Notes: generated from the letters alone by a model not told the origin. 64,000 nt of DNA from Capitulum mitella (GCA_030062745.1 CP099841.1:7251001-7315000), one strand, 5' to 3'; counted from the stretch's first letter, positions 1 to 13,321 are shown. Numbers and translations are program-made.

Positions 1-510
1 AAAACGCAATATCATTTACATTGATGTTTCTCGTGCATTTTCTGGTCACCAGTTCAGGATGCATTGATCCTTGAATGACGGTCCTCCTATTGATTTGGTG
101 TTTATGAATGGACAGGTGTGTACGGGTAACACATGCTTGGAATTCCCCTGAACATAACCCCGAGTCGTCTCATTTTCAGCAGTTCGAGTACAACGCTATC
201 TGCAAAAGCCGTCCTAAGCAACCAGTAACGTGGCCAGGATTTTAAAAATGAGCATAGAAAAACGCTGAACGTCTATTCACGTCAACTCAGAGAGTAGTAA
301 GATGTTGAAAAGACGTTTATGAATGTCTTTTGAACAGAACAGTCAATTGACTTTTCTAACCCTTGCCTGGCAGCGATGCTACAAAGAACACAAACGTCAC
401 AAGAATGAAAACATTTCATTTATGCCAAAAGCATCAGACAGTCATGATGCCCAAAAGCGGCGTGAAGGTCGATTTTTTTTTGTCGATTCTCCCAGCTCGG
501 GGGGCCTTAC

Positions 511-1182
511 CTGTGCGACTCGACCGGGTCGCAGGAGATGCAGGCCATCTTGACGCCACGGCTCAGCAGGGAGGGCGCCATTTTGGCCGCCGCACCCAAC
601 TCGGTGGTGCAGACGGGCGTGAAGTCGGACGGGTGCGCCAGCAAAATGCACCAGCTGCCACCGACAGGCATCAGCCGGTCAGCAGAGCGACATCGGCCAA
701 AAAAGAAAACGGTCTGGTCCGTGCCCAGCACAACTGTGTTTCAGGCCTTGAATCAGCTGAACACATAAAGCCCAGTGATATTGAAAAATATGAACGTCAG
801 GACGGTTGTCTCTAAAATATGAGTACGGTGTCACGCTTCAGACGTCCGAAGAAAATATGAATTTCACACCTATTTCAGTCAGTCGCTGGAATGCGAAGAA
901 ACCGTGCCTGCCGAGTTAACGTAAGACGAGCAGGAAAAGGCGAAATCAACCCAGACTGTATTGAAAAAAACGACGAGACAAGCGTCAGAAATCGAAAAAT
1001 TATAAAAACAATCTTTCGCACAAAAAAGCACAAGAGAAACACCGACATTCATTGCTGCGAGATAATTTCCGGCAGGACTCGAGAACGGTAACTCACGAGC
1101 CTCCTATCCAGTCGTGGAATCTGATGCGGCCCTCCGTCGAGTCCGCCTCAAAGTTCGGGAACATTTCTCCCAGAACCACCAT
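511..1182 (-). CDS. PRDX6: 1-Cys peroxiredoxin (PRDX6-like), copy B, exons 1-2 only; gene continues beyond the left edge
   Basis: Exon 1 is 1097-1182 (ATG at 1182-1180) and exon 2 is 511-654. Their lengths (86 and 144 nt) and phases equal those of copy A. The encoded N-terminus runs [18 protein letters not shown], then SWCILLAHPSDFTPVC with the peroxidatic Cys at residue 44, His36 and Thr41. The family reduces H2O2 and phospholipid hydroperoxides in the cytosol using a single catalytic cysteine. Donors (GTGAGT after 1097, GTAAGG after 511) and the exon 2 acceptor (GGCAG before 654) are canonical. Exons 3-5 must lie left of the window. Compared with copy A, the residue after SW is Cys31 rather than Gly, so the phospholipase-type GDSWG motif known in vertebrate PRDX6 reads GGSWC here. 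The gene lies 1.1 kb downstream of copy A in the same orientation, which indicates a tandem duplication. Function follows from the family; activity of this copy is not shown. Confidence 0.88.
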
Positions 1183-2021
1183 GTTGCCCTCTGAAACCGC
1201 TGCTCATGTCAGACCGCAAAACCGGCGATAAGGCAAATTCAAGCTTCTAAACTATCGTTGCGTTAAGAAAGAATGGACGGCATGCTGAACTGCGGCTGGC
1301 TGATGTAATGCATAACGAAGGCATAAAACACGTGGTCAAAGTGAATATGACAATCATGTCGTTCGATCGCAAGGAGTCCCGATTAAAAGCTGGTAATAAG
1401 AGGATGGATTGCCATGAATTTTGAAATATGAACGGGAAGTATGTCATGCGTTTTCTGATAGGCCTTTATAGCTTTTTATGAAAGCTTCGTTCAAGCACAA
1501 TTAATAAGTGCACGTGCAAACACTCACGCTTGGACGCGGCGGAACCTATTTGTGTAGGTTGTGGCTAGCCGGGGAGGCTCCGTCGGACGCGAATGACGGT
1601 GTGCTTTACCCGCAGGCCAGGGCCAAGACCTTTATATGCTCAGCGTCTTCTTCAGAGCCCGGCGCTCAGCGCATGTGTCACGATGACGTCATCTAGCTCG
1701 GGCGGAGCTTCCCTGGTGCGGGCGGCGAGGGACTTTGCTATCTCATCCACCGGCGTCGTCTCTCGTGCTTTATATCAAATATCGACCTGTGATTGATGGG
1801 CCGGGGATACAGATTGCGAAGAAAGGCTAGGATGATACAAAGCCGGTATGTGATGGTATGTGCTTCCACGCAATGAAATCGCAGACATGTTTTTGTTGTC
1901 AGATGCAAAATGAGTTCGATTGTACTGGGGGTTCACCTCCCGGGCTGATGGCAGACCACCACCGTCGTTTTAAATCGCGTGCTGAAAGGGACACATGCTT
2001 TTGTTGTAGAAAAGCCAGTCG

Positions 2022-2027
2022 TTTATT
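2022..2027 (-). terminator. Possible polyadenylation signal of PRDX6 copy A
   Basis: AATAAA on the minus strand, about 280 nt after the stop codon of copy A. The position is suitable for a 3' end, but the hexamer is common by chance. Confidence 0.4.
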
Positions 2028-2304
2028 AAAAAAGTTACTCACATTCTCGTGAGAATACTGCATTCGAAGCAGGCGCTTGAAAGACATGTTAACATGCACG
2101 TGAAAAATGACCATGGGATCGCTGTGTCTTCTTTGAGGTGGCCATTGGAAAGGCGAACACATTCACGCGGATGCTCTGTCTGTACGGGCCATGGCAAACT
2201 TCGGCCGCCACATCTGCTGACGCTGGTCCCCCCCCCTCCCCAAGCTCCCTCAGCGGTGTCCGATCGCGGCGTTCTCTGTCACGGGCCGGCCCCTCCGGCC
2301 ACCT

Positions 2305-5300
2305 TCACTGCGGGCAGGCCGTGGTGCGCAGGTACTCCTTGCCGGACGGCACGGGGTGCACCTCGACCCCGGCAGGGAACAGCTTCTCGGCCTCCTCGGC
2401 GCTCAGGGACGGCAGCACCATGCACCTCTCCCCCGCCTGGCGGCAGAACGGCGGGCGCTCGGAGCGCGTTTGGCAGACTGCCGGTCTGGCCGTTGTTCGC
2501 GGCCTGATGTAGGCGACTGACGGTCTGTCAAGGCCAAAACGCCGCAGCCTGCTTGTGCAGACTCGTAAGACGGCAGATGGCAAACTTCGTGAAAGGAGAT
2601 CCGCAATGATTGTAGGACAGTATTTCCAAAATAACTGTTTTGGGATTTAGTTCTGTGATAAACAGGTCTTTTGTAATAAAATGTCAGGCTTCTTGAAAAC
2701 ATCTTTATGTGTTATATGCATATAATGCTTCGCATCCAGCAATTGGCCAACGAGCTTGTTAATGTCGCGACGTAAACTCTGAGGTTATGACGTTTTCCAC
2801 AGTCCTACAAAGATAGGTCTACACAATGTCATATGGTGCTTGTGAACGTCTTCGTAAGGTTTCTAGAGATGAAAGTTTGGAGAGAAGGAAGCCCCACCTG
2901 CCAGTTAGCGGGCGTCGCCACCTTTTTCACTGCTGTTAGCTGCAGGGAATCGATCACACGAAGAATCTCGCTGAAAACGTACAACCCAGCGTCAAGCAAA
3001 GGCTTGTATTACCAGTGGGCAGCACCGAAATGCGTCGCAAGAACGCTTACCGCTTTTAAACTGCGAATCATGAAAAACGAGATAAACGCTCACTCGACAT
3101 TAATGCTCCACGCATGGGACCTGTCATGAATCTGTTAGCAGTCGGTTGCACCCAACTAGAGATAACAACAGGTCGTAGTAACCTTCTTTTCATTTCTTGA
3201 CAGACATACAAACAAATAACCGTGACGCACAAAATCAGCAGCTTCAAATGGGCTGAAGCGCAACTAGAACTGTGCCTGCAAAGCTGTGCGAACAGATGCA
3301 GAATGGCCCACTCGAGGCCAGGTGCAAGCACTCACTTGAAGTCCCTGCCGGTGGTGGCCGGGTACAGGATGGACAGCTTGAGGCGGGTGTCGGGACCGAC
3401 GACGAACACAGCGCGCGCCGTCAGCGGCTCGCCCTCGGCCGTCAGCTCGTTGGGGTCGAGCATGCCGAGCTGCAGGGCCAGCCGGCGATCCTGGTCCGCG
3501 ATGATCGGGTACGGAAACGCTCCCGGCTCCAGGCCGTTGTAGGCCTGGATGTCGCCGATCCAAGCCCTGCGGTGGCGGCCGGGTAAAGGGTTCAGTCAAA
3601 TGTTGTCGATAGGTATATCAGCACGGTCTAGGAATTCCTTTAACCCTATTCCCGGAGGGCTAGACGGTATGGTCGATTCCCGGCGGGGGGGCGGATTCGA
3701 CCCCCCTGAGATCTCGAGAACTACACATCCGATTTTATCGCAGCAAACGGCAATTGATTTGCTATGGCGTGAACCACATTTTTATAAAAATAAATTTTCA
3801 AAATTTTGAAACGGGTGGACACGGGGCGAAAATGTCAAAATTAGGGGTATTTTTGGACTTCTTTAACTCCGTTGTTTATGGATCAATTCCGTTGAAATTG
3901 GCATGAATCGAGAGATTATGGATAGGATATTTTTACCATTGGTACACATATCTGAAATTTTGAAAAAAATTCATAGGCGTTCACAGGGTTTTAATAATAG
4001 GAGGATTGGTTTTTCAACAACTGAATGGACAAAAAAGGCAAAAACACTTTTTTGGTTCCTGCTAGTCATGTTATGCTAAAGAAGTACAAATCGCATTACA
4101 ATGTTTGCATAATGTTAGCATAGGCGGTGCCAGGGACATGAAAGGGGGAACTGTGATGGTCACACGTTCTTCAGATCAACTTGTGACCTTTAACCTTAAA
4201 TGACCTTCAGTGACCCTGGAGCCACTTGGAATGGTCTCGTGTGCATTTGATATTATCTGTAAACGTTTTCAGTCATTTGAATTCACTATTTCAAAATATT
4301 CATTTTATGGCTATTGCAATATATGATACGCGCACTGACATTTCAGGTTATAGCTTCATGACCCAACCTGATATCAAGCTGAAACTTAAGACGTAAGAAG
4401 AAGACACCTTTCTACGTCATATATATTCCGCGTTTGGAGTTTGAAAAAAGCGCCGAAATTATTGCAACAAAACCAAATTTTGACTTTTGACCTTCACCTG
4501 GCATTGCAGAGTGACCTCACATGAACAAAATTGTATCTGCATGTTGCCCAGCTGTTTTGCTATATATCCATTGAAGGTTTTAAGTTCTATCTTAAAAACA
4601 TTATTTTTGGCAGACATGTTCCTTTTACCCTCACCAGGGCCAAAAATAGCCTGAGGTGCCTCCCAAAAACGTTGCCTGGCTCCGCTCCTGTGCAAAACAG
4701 AATCTTGAAATTTTGTCACGGCACGTAGAAAGGATAGCTAGGAAAAGTGATCAAGTTTCGTGATGCTGCGTCAAAACCCCTGGAATTGGCAAGCAAAAAC
4801 CTGATCGGGGACGGATTTAACCCCCCCTGCCGGAATAGGGTTAATGGGGATCTTCATTTGTGGTTCCCTGTCCAGAAATAAAAGTACTACTGAAAGTAGG
4901 CAAGCCATATTTTCTTGGGAATGGGCCATCTTTCTTTGTCAAAGAATCTCTTTACATAGAAGTAATGGTGACAAATGACTGTTATTGTACTATTGCCTTC
5001 TTCCCATAAAAAACATATTTCTTGACACAGAGATATGACATTATTAAGACAGCTGCGATGTTTGCTAATTAGTAATGTCAGTTAGTAAGGTTTCATTTGG
5101 ACAATGGCTGTTGTTGATTAGGAGTAAGGGATTTGCAGCTATGTTTTCTGCGTAGGGTATGCGAAGCCAAAACTTTAAAGAAAGTTTCTACGCAAAGGCA
5201 TGTCAAGTCGGCTCCAAGAAACTGATACGTGGGACGTTTTCCATTTCAGTACAAAGAAAAAACACCGATTTTCGGAGGACGCAGCCGATTTAACCGCTCA

Positions 5301-7598
5301 GTTAGGCTCACTTGTGCGAGGAGACCGGGTCGCACGAGACGGCCATCATTTTCACACCCCGCTTGGCGAACTCGGGGGCGAGCTGAGCAGCGGCGCCCAG
5401 CTCCGTGGTGCAGACAGGCGTGAAGTCAGCAGGGTGAGAGAACAAGATACCCCACCTGAAACACGTCGCCGGTGCTGTTGTGAAACAAACCTCAGCTCCT
5501 CACAACAGGAGAAAAGTAAGTGGGCAACGAGAAGGCCTTCCAGAAGCGAGATATGCTTGCGGAACGACATATGCCAGCATGTTCCGGTTAAAAACCGCAG
5601 AACCAAGAGGCTCCAAATAACCAGGTACGGTGGTTATTTGGAAGGAACAGTACTCAAACCGATCTGCCATTCAGAAGCTCATGGCGTGGGCCTACACGAT
5701 TTCGGCGGAGAGGGCTTTTGTTGTAATACCACGACACTAATGTTACAAATGGAATACCTCACTTCATTACCTAACCATTGCGTAGTATTGATTCCTGGAC
5801 ATCCTAACCAAAAACCACTCGTCAAAAATGTATTGCAAAATGAGCCTGACATTCCATTTTAGGGCAAAAGTTCGCGTCGCAGAAGTTCGTCGGACAAAAG
5901 TTCGTCGTGCTGAAGTCTGTCGGGTAAAAGTTCGTCGCGGACCGTGAAGAGACTCGTCAAGGACAAAAGCTCATCGAGGGTAAAAGTCCGTCAAGAACAA
6001 AAGTTCGTCTAGACAAAAGTTCGTTTTGCAGAAGTCCGTTTAGAGCAAACGTTCGTCTAGGACAAAGCATCGTCCGGGACAAAAGTTCTTCTCGCAGAAG
6101 TTCGTCTCCTACAAAAGTTCGCATAAGACAAAAGCTCGTATGGGACAAAAGTTTAACTAGGACAGAAGTCCGTCATGCAGACGTTTGTGTAGAACAAGAG
6201 TTGAAGGGCACAAATTTGTCTAGTACAAGTTCGTCTCGCCAACGAAAAAGGCTCGTCATGCAAAAGGTTTGTATGGAAAAATGTTCGTAGGAAAAAGGTT
6301 CGTATGGGAAAACGTTCGTAAAGAAAAAGGTTTGTAACCAAAGGTTCGTATCGGACAAGGTCCGGACCTAAAATAGTAATCTAATATAACTTAAAAAGTA
6401 ACTTAATATAACTTAGTATCCTACACCGCACCTTCGGCGCGGAGTTACGCCTTCGGCGCAAACCCGGAACGAACATTTTCCGAAACGAACCTTTGTTTAC
6501 GAACCTTTGGCTACGAACTTTTCCTTACGAACCATTTTCCATACGAATCTTTTTCTTACGAACCTTTACCATGCGAACCTTTTGCAGTTCAAATCTTCTG
6601 CATCACAAACCTTTTCCGAAACGAACCTTCTATCTTACGAGCCATTTACAATAGGGGCCTCATGCATACGAACCTTTGGCTATGAACCTTTCCCATACAA
6701 ACCCTTGACTTATTAACCTTGGCCCGGTTACCCACTCGCCAGTACCGAGTACAGCCAGGTCAGTACAATGCACAGTGACCGAAGTTGGATATGCACGGGT
6801 TGGTAAGGGACTGGTTCCGGATCCAGCCATGGGGAATCGAAACCCCATTCACCAGCATGATTCCGCTAGCTGTCGCATGACAGGTGGCCGTTTTTGTTGA
6901 CTACACATACATTGCCCTTAAGGGCTTTTGTGCGAGAACTACGAGACGCAGAGACGTCCTTTTTTCCTGGGCAAACTTTTGCCCATGTCTAAATTTTGTC
7001 CAAGACGAACTTTTGCCCTAAACAAATTTCTGCGAGACGAGCTTCTGTCCTGGACGAACTTTTGCCCTATACGAACTTAAGCGAGACGAACTTATGTTCT
7101 AGACAATTTTTGTCCTGGACAAACTTTGTCCATACGGACTTTCGCGAGACGAACTTTTGCCTTAGACGAACTTTTGCCCGACAAACGTTTGTCCTTACAA
7201 ACCATTACCCGACGAGCTATTGCCCTACGAACTATTGTCCGACGAACTTCTGCCCGCAAACCTGCCATTCTTTTACGTCAGCTGCGTGTTAAAAAAGCAC
7301 TGAAGCCAATAGAAGAATATTTTTCATGTCCTGGGAGAAACAAATGTTTATACCAGGAGCGAGATGTATGCACAAAGTGAGGATGAACAATTTTAATACG
7401 GACAGGCCAAAGTCGTCGGACCTTACATTTTAACTGATCTTTGTGTCAGTTTCCGGCTACAATGATTAAGGTGAGAGCCAAAGTTCAGTGCTGGTACACA
7501 ACCCATACTTACGATCCATCCAGCCACTGGTGGAATTGCACTGGCCCTTCGGTGGAATCGGCCTCAAAGTTCGGGAACACATCCCCCAGCAGAACCAT
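2305..7598 (-). CDS. PRDX6: 1-Cys peroxiredoxin (PRDX6-like), copy A, complete, five exons
   Basis: Exons, in order of transcription: 7513-7598, 5312-5455, 3336-3566, 2898-2970 and 2436 down to the stop at 2307-2305. They join in phase to 666 nt, a 221-residue protein (vertebrate PRDX6 is 224). All introns are GT-AG. Visible landmarks: [14 protein letters not shown] with peroxidatic Cys44, His36 and Thr41; PYPIIADQD; the conserved Arg in [40 protein letters not shown]; and a C-terminal dimer region ending in [13 protein letters not shown]. The enzyme is a thiol peroxidase acting on H2O2 and lipid hydroperoxides, normally cytosolic. The phospholipase-like motif is DGSWG instead of GDSWG: the serine is kept, the preceding G and D are swapped. 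Intron 1 holds a foldback-type element and intron 2 a TTAA-flanked MITE, so the gene covers 5.3 kb. The start is fixed by the only Met in frame before the family N-terminus. Confidence 0.93.
3640..4844. mobile_element. TTAA-flanked MITE (piggyBac-type ends), copy 1, in PRDX6-A intron 2
   Basis: Intact TTAA at 3640-3643 and 4841-4844 flanks a 1,197-bp body. The body starts CCCTATTCCCGG and ends with the inverse CCGGAATAGGG. TTAA target duplication with termini beginning CCC is typical of the piggyBac superfamily. No transposase frame is visible, so the element is non-autonomous. A related copy in the opposite orientation lies at 17510-18831. Shared internal stretches include the paired blocks near 3720 and 18750 (inverse) and near 4790 and 17560. 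Confidence 0.75.
5862..7255. mobile_element. Foldback-type element: long inverted arms built of ~17-bp tandem subrepeats, in PRDX6-A intron 1
   Basis: From 5862 to about 6360 a motif of the type GACAAAAGTTCGTC recurs about every 17 bp with many variants. From about 6480 to 7255 the inverse motif GACGAACTTTTGTC recurs in the same way. The outer ends are inverse of each other (GGGCAAAAGTTCG at the left, a variant of CGAACTTTTGCCC at the right). The centre (6365-6475) contains a short GC-rich palindrome around CTTCGGCGC. An unrelated block of about 245 bp lies at 6715-6960 inside the right arm. This architecture, inverted arms made of short direct repeats, is that of foldback transposons; no coding frame belongs to it. 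The family name is inference. Confidence 0.7.
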
Positions 7599-10500
7599 CG
7601 TGTCTGTCGAGAACGAAAGGCCATGAGAGGGAAATCGCATGTCCTTGAGATGGGCGGGAAGCAATGTAAACCACGGTCAGCTGGAAAATGCAACTCTCAA
7701 ACGCTATAGCGCATCAAACAGAGTGTTCTTAATAGCCTTCCTCGAGCCATGATCATGCGTACTTTCACAGCACTGCTAATGTACATGTAAACGAAATGCA
7801 CGACGGAGGAAAATCATTTAGTCAAAAGTAATCATACAATAAAGTTGACTGAAGGTTTCTGCTCAACGGAAGAAAACAGTTGTTTCTATTGGCCGGACAG
7901 CAGTAGTGTCGATTTATGTTCTTTTGTGAGGGTTCGAGTTGCCTCGGCGCTCGATATTTGGCCTACGGGTACGCTGGCAACTGGCCAACATTTGGTCACG
8001 CTAAATACGAAGCGGTCGTGTGGCACCTCTGGCGATAGGTTGAACTCTCGTTATAAAATCAGTCTTTACCTGAAATTGCTCGTTCGGGTGCAGGGGTCGG
8101 TGTCTTTGCCACAAATTCTGCTTGACATGGGTCCTTAACATCACCCTTTTAAACCATTTGGACCAAATTTATTAAAAGAATGGTAGCAAAAAAAGAAAAA
8201 AATGCCGCCAGCCAAAAAAAGTGGGCTAAATCCGTCGAGAAACTTATGTCTTGGGGGAGGCTGGGCGTCAGGCCGTCGGCTCATCTACTCCTCTCCTCAA
8301 TCATTTACAGGAAACGAGGCCTTTGCTGAACAATTATTTTCGTACATTCTGTTTTGAAACTGCGCTCTTGGCCATTGATAACATTAATAAACAGATGAAA
8401 AACAGCAAACATGAGCAATGCTGTATCTAGTTCTTACAAACGTGGTCTGGCAAATCGTTGGCCGTAACTCCACTGTGCCTTGCGCGTACCTCGTTCATGT
8501 CTATCACGCCCACTTGGCCGTGCGGAGAATACACAAAACCATCATCTCCTTCCAAGGAAGATTGTAAAAATGACGTATGTAAATGTCCTCGAATGGGCTC
8601 TTGTGCCATCCCGGATCCAGTTATAACAGCTGTCACTAATCATACGTCTCAAATCTGAAACCTTCGAACTCCTGAAGCATGATACTACTATCAAGTTCTG
8701 CACGGTGAATGGTGAACGCCGCAATTTCTGAACCGCGCAATTTCTGTTCCATGCCGCAAGATGTGCCCAGCGCAACATTCCGCACTAAAATCTCTTTTTC
8801 GTTGTCAGTGACGAAAACGCATTTCTTCATAGTGACTGATTTACGGCGAAGGATTACTATTGCCAGTCATCTGAAGAACCACACGTGTTTACTGCGATCG
8901 AAAAAGGCAGCTATGACGTCAGTCATTCCATCACGGCTTAACACAGCACATTCCCGCCCGACGACTCGGCTGCACGGGTCTGCGCAGTGCCCTTGAAATA
9001 CGAGTACGCCGTCATGTGGCGCCGCAGTGCACGCCGCCGAAGCTCTAGTTGGGCGGCGTGTTATCGTTTGCAGCCGTCAATAACGAGAGCCTTGTGTTTA
9101 CTGGTTGCGATACTCGATCATCCGTCAATATTTACAAAGAGAACGTTTCTCAAACGCGTTTAGTCACGGGTAAGAAACATCAAGGGATTTCGTTAGGTTT
9201 CCGATTTGCTTGCTTGGATCCTCGGTGTCCAGCGAATGTCGAATGCAATATTCGAATTACGAAGTCATTTCCAGTGTTGCGTTCCAATGTTCAAGATGGG
9301 TTCCCCGACGAAGGTTTTCGACCAGACGACCTCGCTCGGATGGGTTTAACTGCAGTAACTCCTTGGACGGAACAGTTTATAAACATTTTCCGATGTTTAC
9401 GTTTTCTGCCGCACCCGGACGCCAATGGCTTATTAGCAGAAGCGATATGTACTTCGTTCGTTATTACGCTTGCACCAGCCCAAGCAAAGACGTGTCTTCG
9501 TACACCATGTTGTCTGTTGTTATATCCACGGCACGTAATCATCTAACAGCGGATATGCGAAAAGAAGGCAGCCCTAATCATAAGGTATCCGCTGATTTGA
9601 GCCCTCGTATCTCTTTGTGACAGCTTGCATTAAACTCGCCAGCTCAGCCAGTCTGTTGAATCCGCGCTTAATCATTGTTTATCTTGGCAGAAAGCCTCGG
9701 TCAATGCTGGGTTAACACAAACCGCATGCTGTCAAAAAATAACCTTTTCCCCTCCTCACGGAAATCCCCAAACGCTCACGGGCGGAAACACTGTAAGAGC
9801 ACTCCGGGATCCCTAAGAAATGTTGTAACTAAGGGCACCCATGATAGTCTAGTTTGCACACAACCACAGAACGTGTCAAGTGTGGCTCACGGACCATGAG
9901 ATCAGGGTCAAGAGATCTGAACGGCTGCTTTATAGATCCGAATGTCATGTTTACCCAAGCCGCGAGCTCCCGGCGCCGGCCATAAGCCCAGCTGTCTGAA
10001 CAAGGCGACGACGAGAACTTCAGGGCATGCTTTGCGCTACAAACCAGGCGGCTCCGTAAGACTGGGGCCTTTTTTCGACAACGCTGCGACCGCGTCCGAA
10101 ACTGAAATTCTGCAAAGCGCGCCCCCTCATTGACAACGCTGGCAACAAGCGTATACCGCAATGCGAAATCAGTGACGCTATGTCCTAACTGAGGGGGATG
10201 GGGGAGCGGCAAAATGCGATAAAACAATGAATGTGATTCGACCACGATGATGACAGATCAAGAGCTTACCTCGCCTATGGGACCGATAGTTGCTCTAAGG
10301 CATCACGCACAGGCTCCACCGTGAGAGAGACCGCCGCCGGGCTTGCATCTTGTGTGTGCTCGTTAGCTCGAGCAGGCTTCGCGCAGGGCAGATCCCCGGC
10401 TGACTCACCTCTGGAAAATGGCCTCGTCTAGCTGAGCTGCAACTTTCTGCCGCTAGATGTCAGCGCTGGTGACGGATGCCGCCTCGGGATTCGACACTGT

Positions 10501-12254
10501 AGATGCGGAGCTGTGCAATGCAGCAATGAACTGCATCGCTCGAGCCCGAGCCCTTTAAGTCTCCCATCCGGCCAGACGGAGGTCGTTGCACGTCGCTCTT
10601 GCGTCAGCTCTGTCGGAATTTCTCCGAAGTTTACTTGATTTTTCCGAAGTGAGACATGCAAGTCATGCGCTGCGCCCGCACGAGTTTCATCATGCATCTT
10701 GAAATCGGTTTTGATGCCGTTGTCAGTATCGATTTTGTAATGCGCGCAGTGGAATTGGCCGTTGACGAGAGTAAGCCCAGCCCATGTCGCGGTGTTCTGG
10801 AACCGGTTCCGTCGAGCGTGCACCCAACCTGATTCAGCTTTATGTGCTCCATTTGTCCACCAGCCCACTCTCCACCTTCCGTTTTACACCGATTTCTATC
10901 GAAGAAATATAATTCCACTCGGAGCACTCTTTCGATGTACAGTTGTCTAGCACGCATCGTCACAGTGGCGTCTGGTCTGCGCTGTTCAGCAGGGCTGACT
11001 GGCGAGTTCCCGGCGGCGCAGACCCGAGAGCGCACCGGACATTTTAACGCTTCACACACGGAAGCCACACGACAAGCCACGCACGGTTTCATCTATATAT
11101 TCACTAGACGCTACCCTTCACTAGGTACTACTCTAACAAACTGCTGGCAGTACGGTTGGGGATTTCTGAAAATTATTGGGGTCTACATGGGATATGGGAC
11201 CTTTTCTTTCCAGTTATTGTCATTCATGAGTCCAACGTTAAAATCTCTTAATACTGGGAGTTAAGACCACCCATCCACGTCCCAGAATCCCAAGCCGTGG
11301 TTAGGAGGCGCTCGCAATCTTTCCAGGAAGAACCACTTCCTTCGACTCTGTGTGACGTCCATACGACCAAAACATGCCTCCCTAAACGCCGCCTCCCCAA
11401 ACGCCTCGCCAAACAATCGCTGGTCTTGGACAGGGATGTTGGTCATCATGACACTGTCGTGTCGATATCAGTGACAGCGTTTACGGTTAGTCCTTTTATT
11501 ATCACCGTATGGAACAGATTCATTGCAAGGTGAAGCAAGGTGTTGGTAGTTGTATAAGTGTAATCGGCATTACCAAAACTTGCCATCGATCGCTTCTTTC
11601 GTCAGCGTGAGTAGTGGACGTAAAATCGTTGCTCAACCCGATGTGGATAAAGTAACATGTCTGAACATAGGAGACCCTCTTTGAAATACATCTTTGGACG
11701 CACAAGGACGACGGAAACTGAGGAACGGAGACGCTGTGAGGCAGTTGCCCTGCATGAATACGGTCTTTTTCTTTTAGCAAAGATGTCGATTTGCATTCCT
11801 TTGGAGGAGCCACGGCCCCTCCAATGTGGATCTGTTCTCCTAAGCTGGTTTCCCCTCTCCATATTTTCTTCCAGTTTTAGTACCGAAAAGGGACAAATAA
11901 CGAAAAGAAAAGTGTAATTATGAGTAAGGTCGAAGACCGAATGAGTCTTACACAGACAGACTTTGACAGACAAAAATGAAACTTAGTGGCCCACCCCGGC
12001 CATAGTGGTTTCTAGAGGCTTAATAACGTTGCAAGTACGACCACAAAAACTATCAAATTGCCACCAGGAGATAGCTTAGGACTCCAGATTTTATGCAGTC
12101 GCATTTGCAATGTGTTAGCTTACAAGCTCTTGCCTCCGCATAACTATTCCGGCAGTAATGCTTTCCTTGTTGAACCTATTTTTCCACGCGTCTTTTTTAA
12201 GCGAGCGAAAGAAGAAAAAGGTCCTAAGGATTTCATGTAGGTGATATTCTCATT
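7599..12254. other. Intergenic stretch upstream of PRDX6 copy A
   Basis: No recognisable gene, RNA gene or element. Several frames of 60-165 codons occur (for example 9049-9546 plus), but they lack family motifs, paired splice signals or coding bias. The first few hundred bases above 7598 should contain the 5' UTR and promoter of PRDX6 copy A; no clear core motif was found. Confidence 0.4.
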
Positions 12255-13321
12255 TTAACCCTTCCCGGCGGGGCCATTTTTACACCCTCGCTCGGCTGGG
12301 GAGGTTCTAAAACGACCTCCCTTCTAACTTTTTAGCCGAGAGAGATAGAGCAATGAAGTAAAGCCAGTGTGTTGCTTGTCGTGTAAGGAACTCAACAATA
12401 TCCAGTTTTTTTGGTTTCAGCTCAACAGATGACCTCCCACGTCAGAGTAATGACCTCAGAAGTGGCTTTTATCAAAATTTCTTTTACAATAAAGTTCCCA
12501 AATTTATGAAAATAAATCGATTCCATAAGCGCCAACGTATTGGTCGTAGTCTTAGCCACTAGAGAATTTATATTTTTTGGGTCAAAGTTGAGGGGTGACC
12601 TCTAAGGTCACAAACATGGCATCACAGCTGAAATTTACATAAAGAGGCATGATAATCCCGCCACACTTTTGCCGAGTCGCAGGTCAAACAAACGACGACA
12701 AGCGAGCCAAACTTGGTACGCCGATTCTCCTCGGGCTGGGAGGGGCTCGCCAGTTTGGAGCAGCGGCTAACTTAGTTCCCAAGGTCACCACCAGAGGCGC
12801 TCATATCGTTAGCAGAAATCGCTCCTTGTCGAAAATCACGCGAGCTAGAGCCACCGAGTTTGGTGTGCAGGTAGGTGTACACATAGTTTTTCCTAGAGTA
12901 TCATGGTGGTGAACGCGATGGTTTCTCAAGGTCACCGCTAGGAGTGCAATCGAATTTTCAGTTTTTGAATTTTCGAATTTTTGACCTTGGCCTACAAACT
13001 GGCGTCTCATTACGTCAAACGATGTTCGTCAAAGTAGTGTTGATGCGGCAGATGGTGATAAAGCATTTTTGGAGGTGTAGGTATTGCTTATTCGGTACAC
13101 AAAACTATAATAGCGTTTGACGTCAGTGTTTGATATTCACGTTTGACCTAGTTTGGCCTCTGATTACTGCTGAAAGAAATATATCATGAGAGAAAAAATC
13201 ATCGCTCTATCTCATCATCGCTCTATCTCCCGTCACCAAAAAGTTGCTCAATAAAAACCACAAGGGAGTCATAAAAATCCTGAGTCCGAAAATGACCCCC
13301 TCCACGCCGGGCGAAAGTTAC
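12255..13321. mobile_element. Degenerate TTAA-flanked MITE, related type
   Basis: TTAA at 12255-12258 is followed by CCCTTCCCGGCGGGG. Near 13305-13321 the inverse GCCGGGCGAAAG is followed by TTAC, a decayed TTAA. The body is about 1.06 kb without a coding frame. An internal segment (about 12660-13090) recurs inside both arms of the large inverted duplication, near 24700-25180 (inverse) and 40010-40560. Confidence 0.5.

Noticed and set aside
6800-6900. tRNA-like stretch on the minus strand (GGTTTCGATTCCCC resembling a B box)
   Set aside because: The A box lies too close and no anticodon arm or acceptor stem can be folded; at best a decayed tRNA-derived piece.
9049-9620. Overlapping 165- and 136-codon frames on the plus strand
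   Set aside because: No family motifs, no coding bias, and comparable frames on both strands; likely chance.
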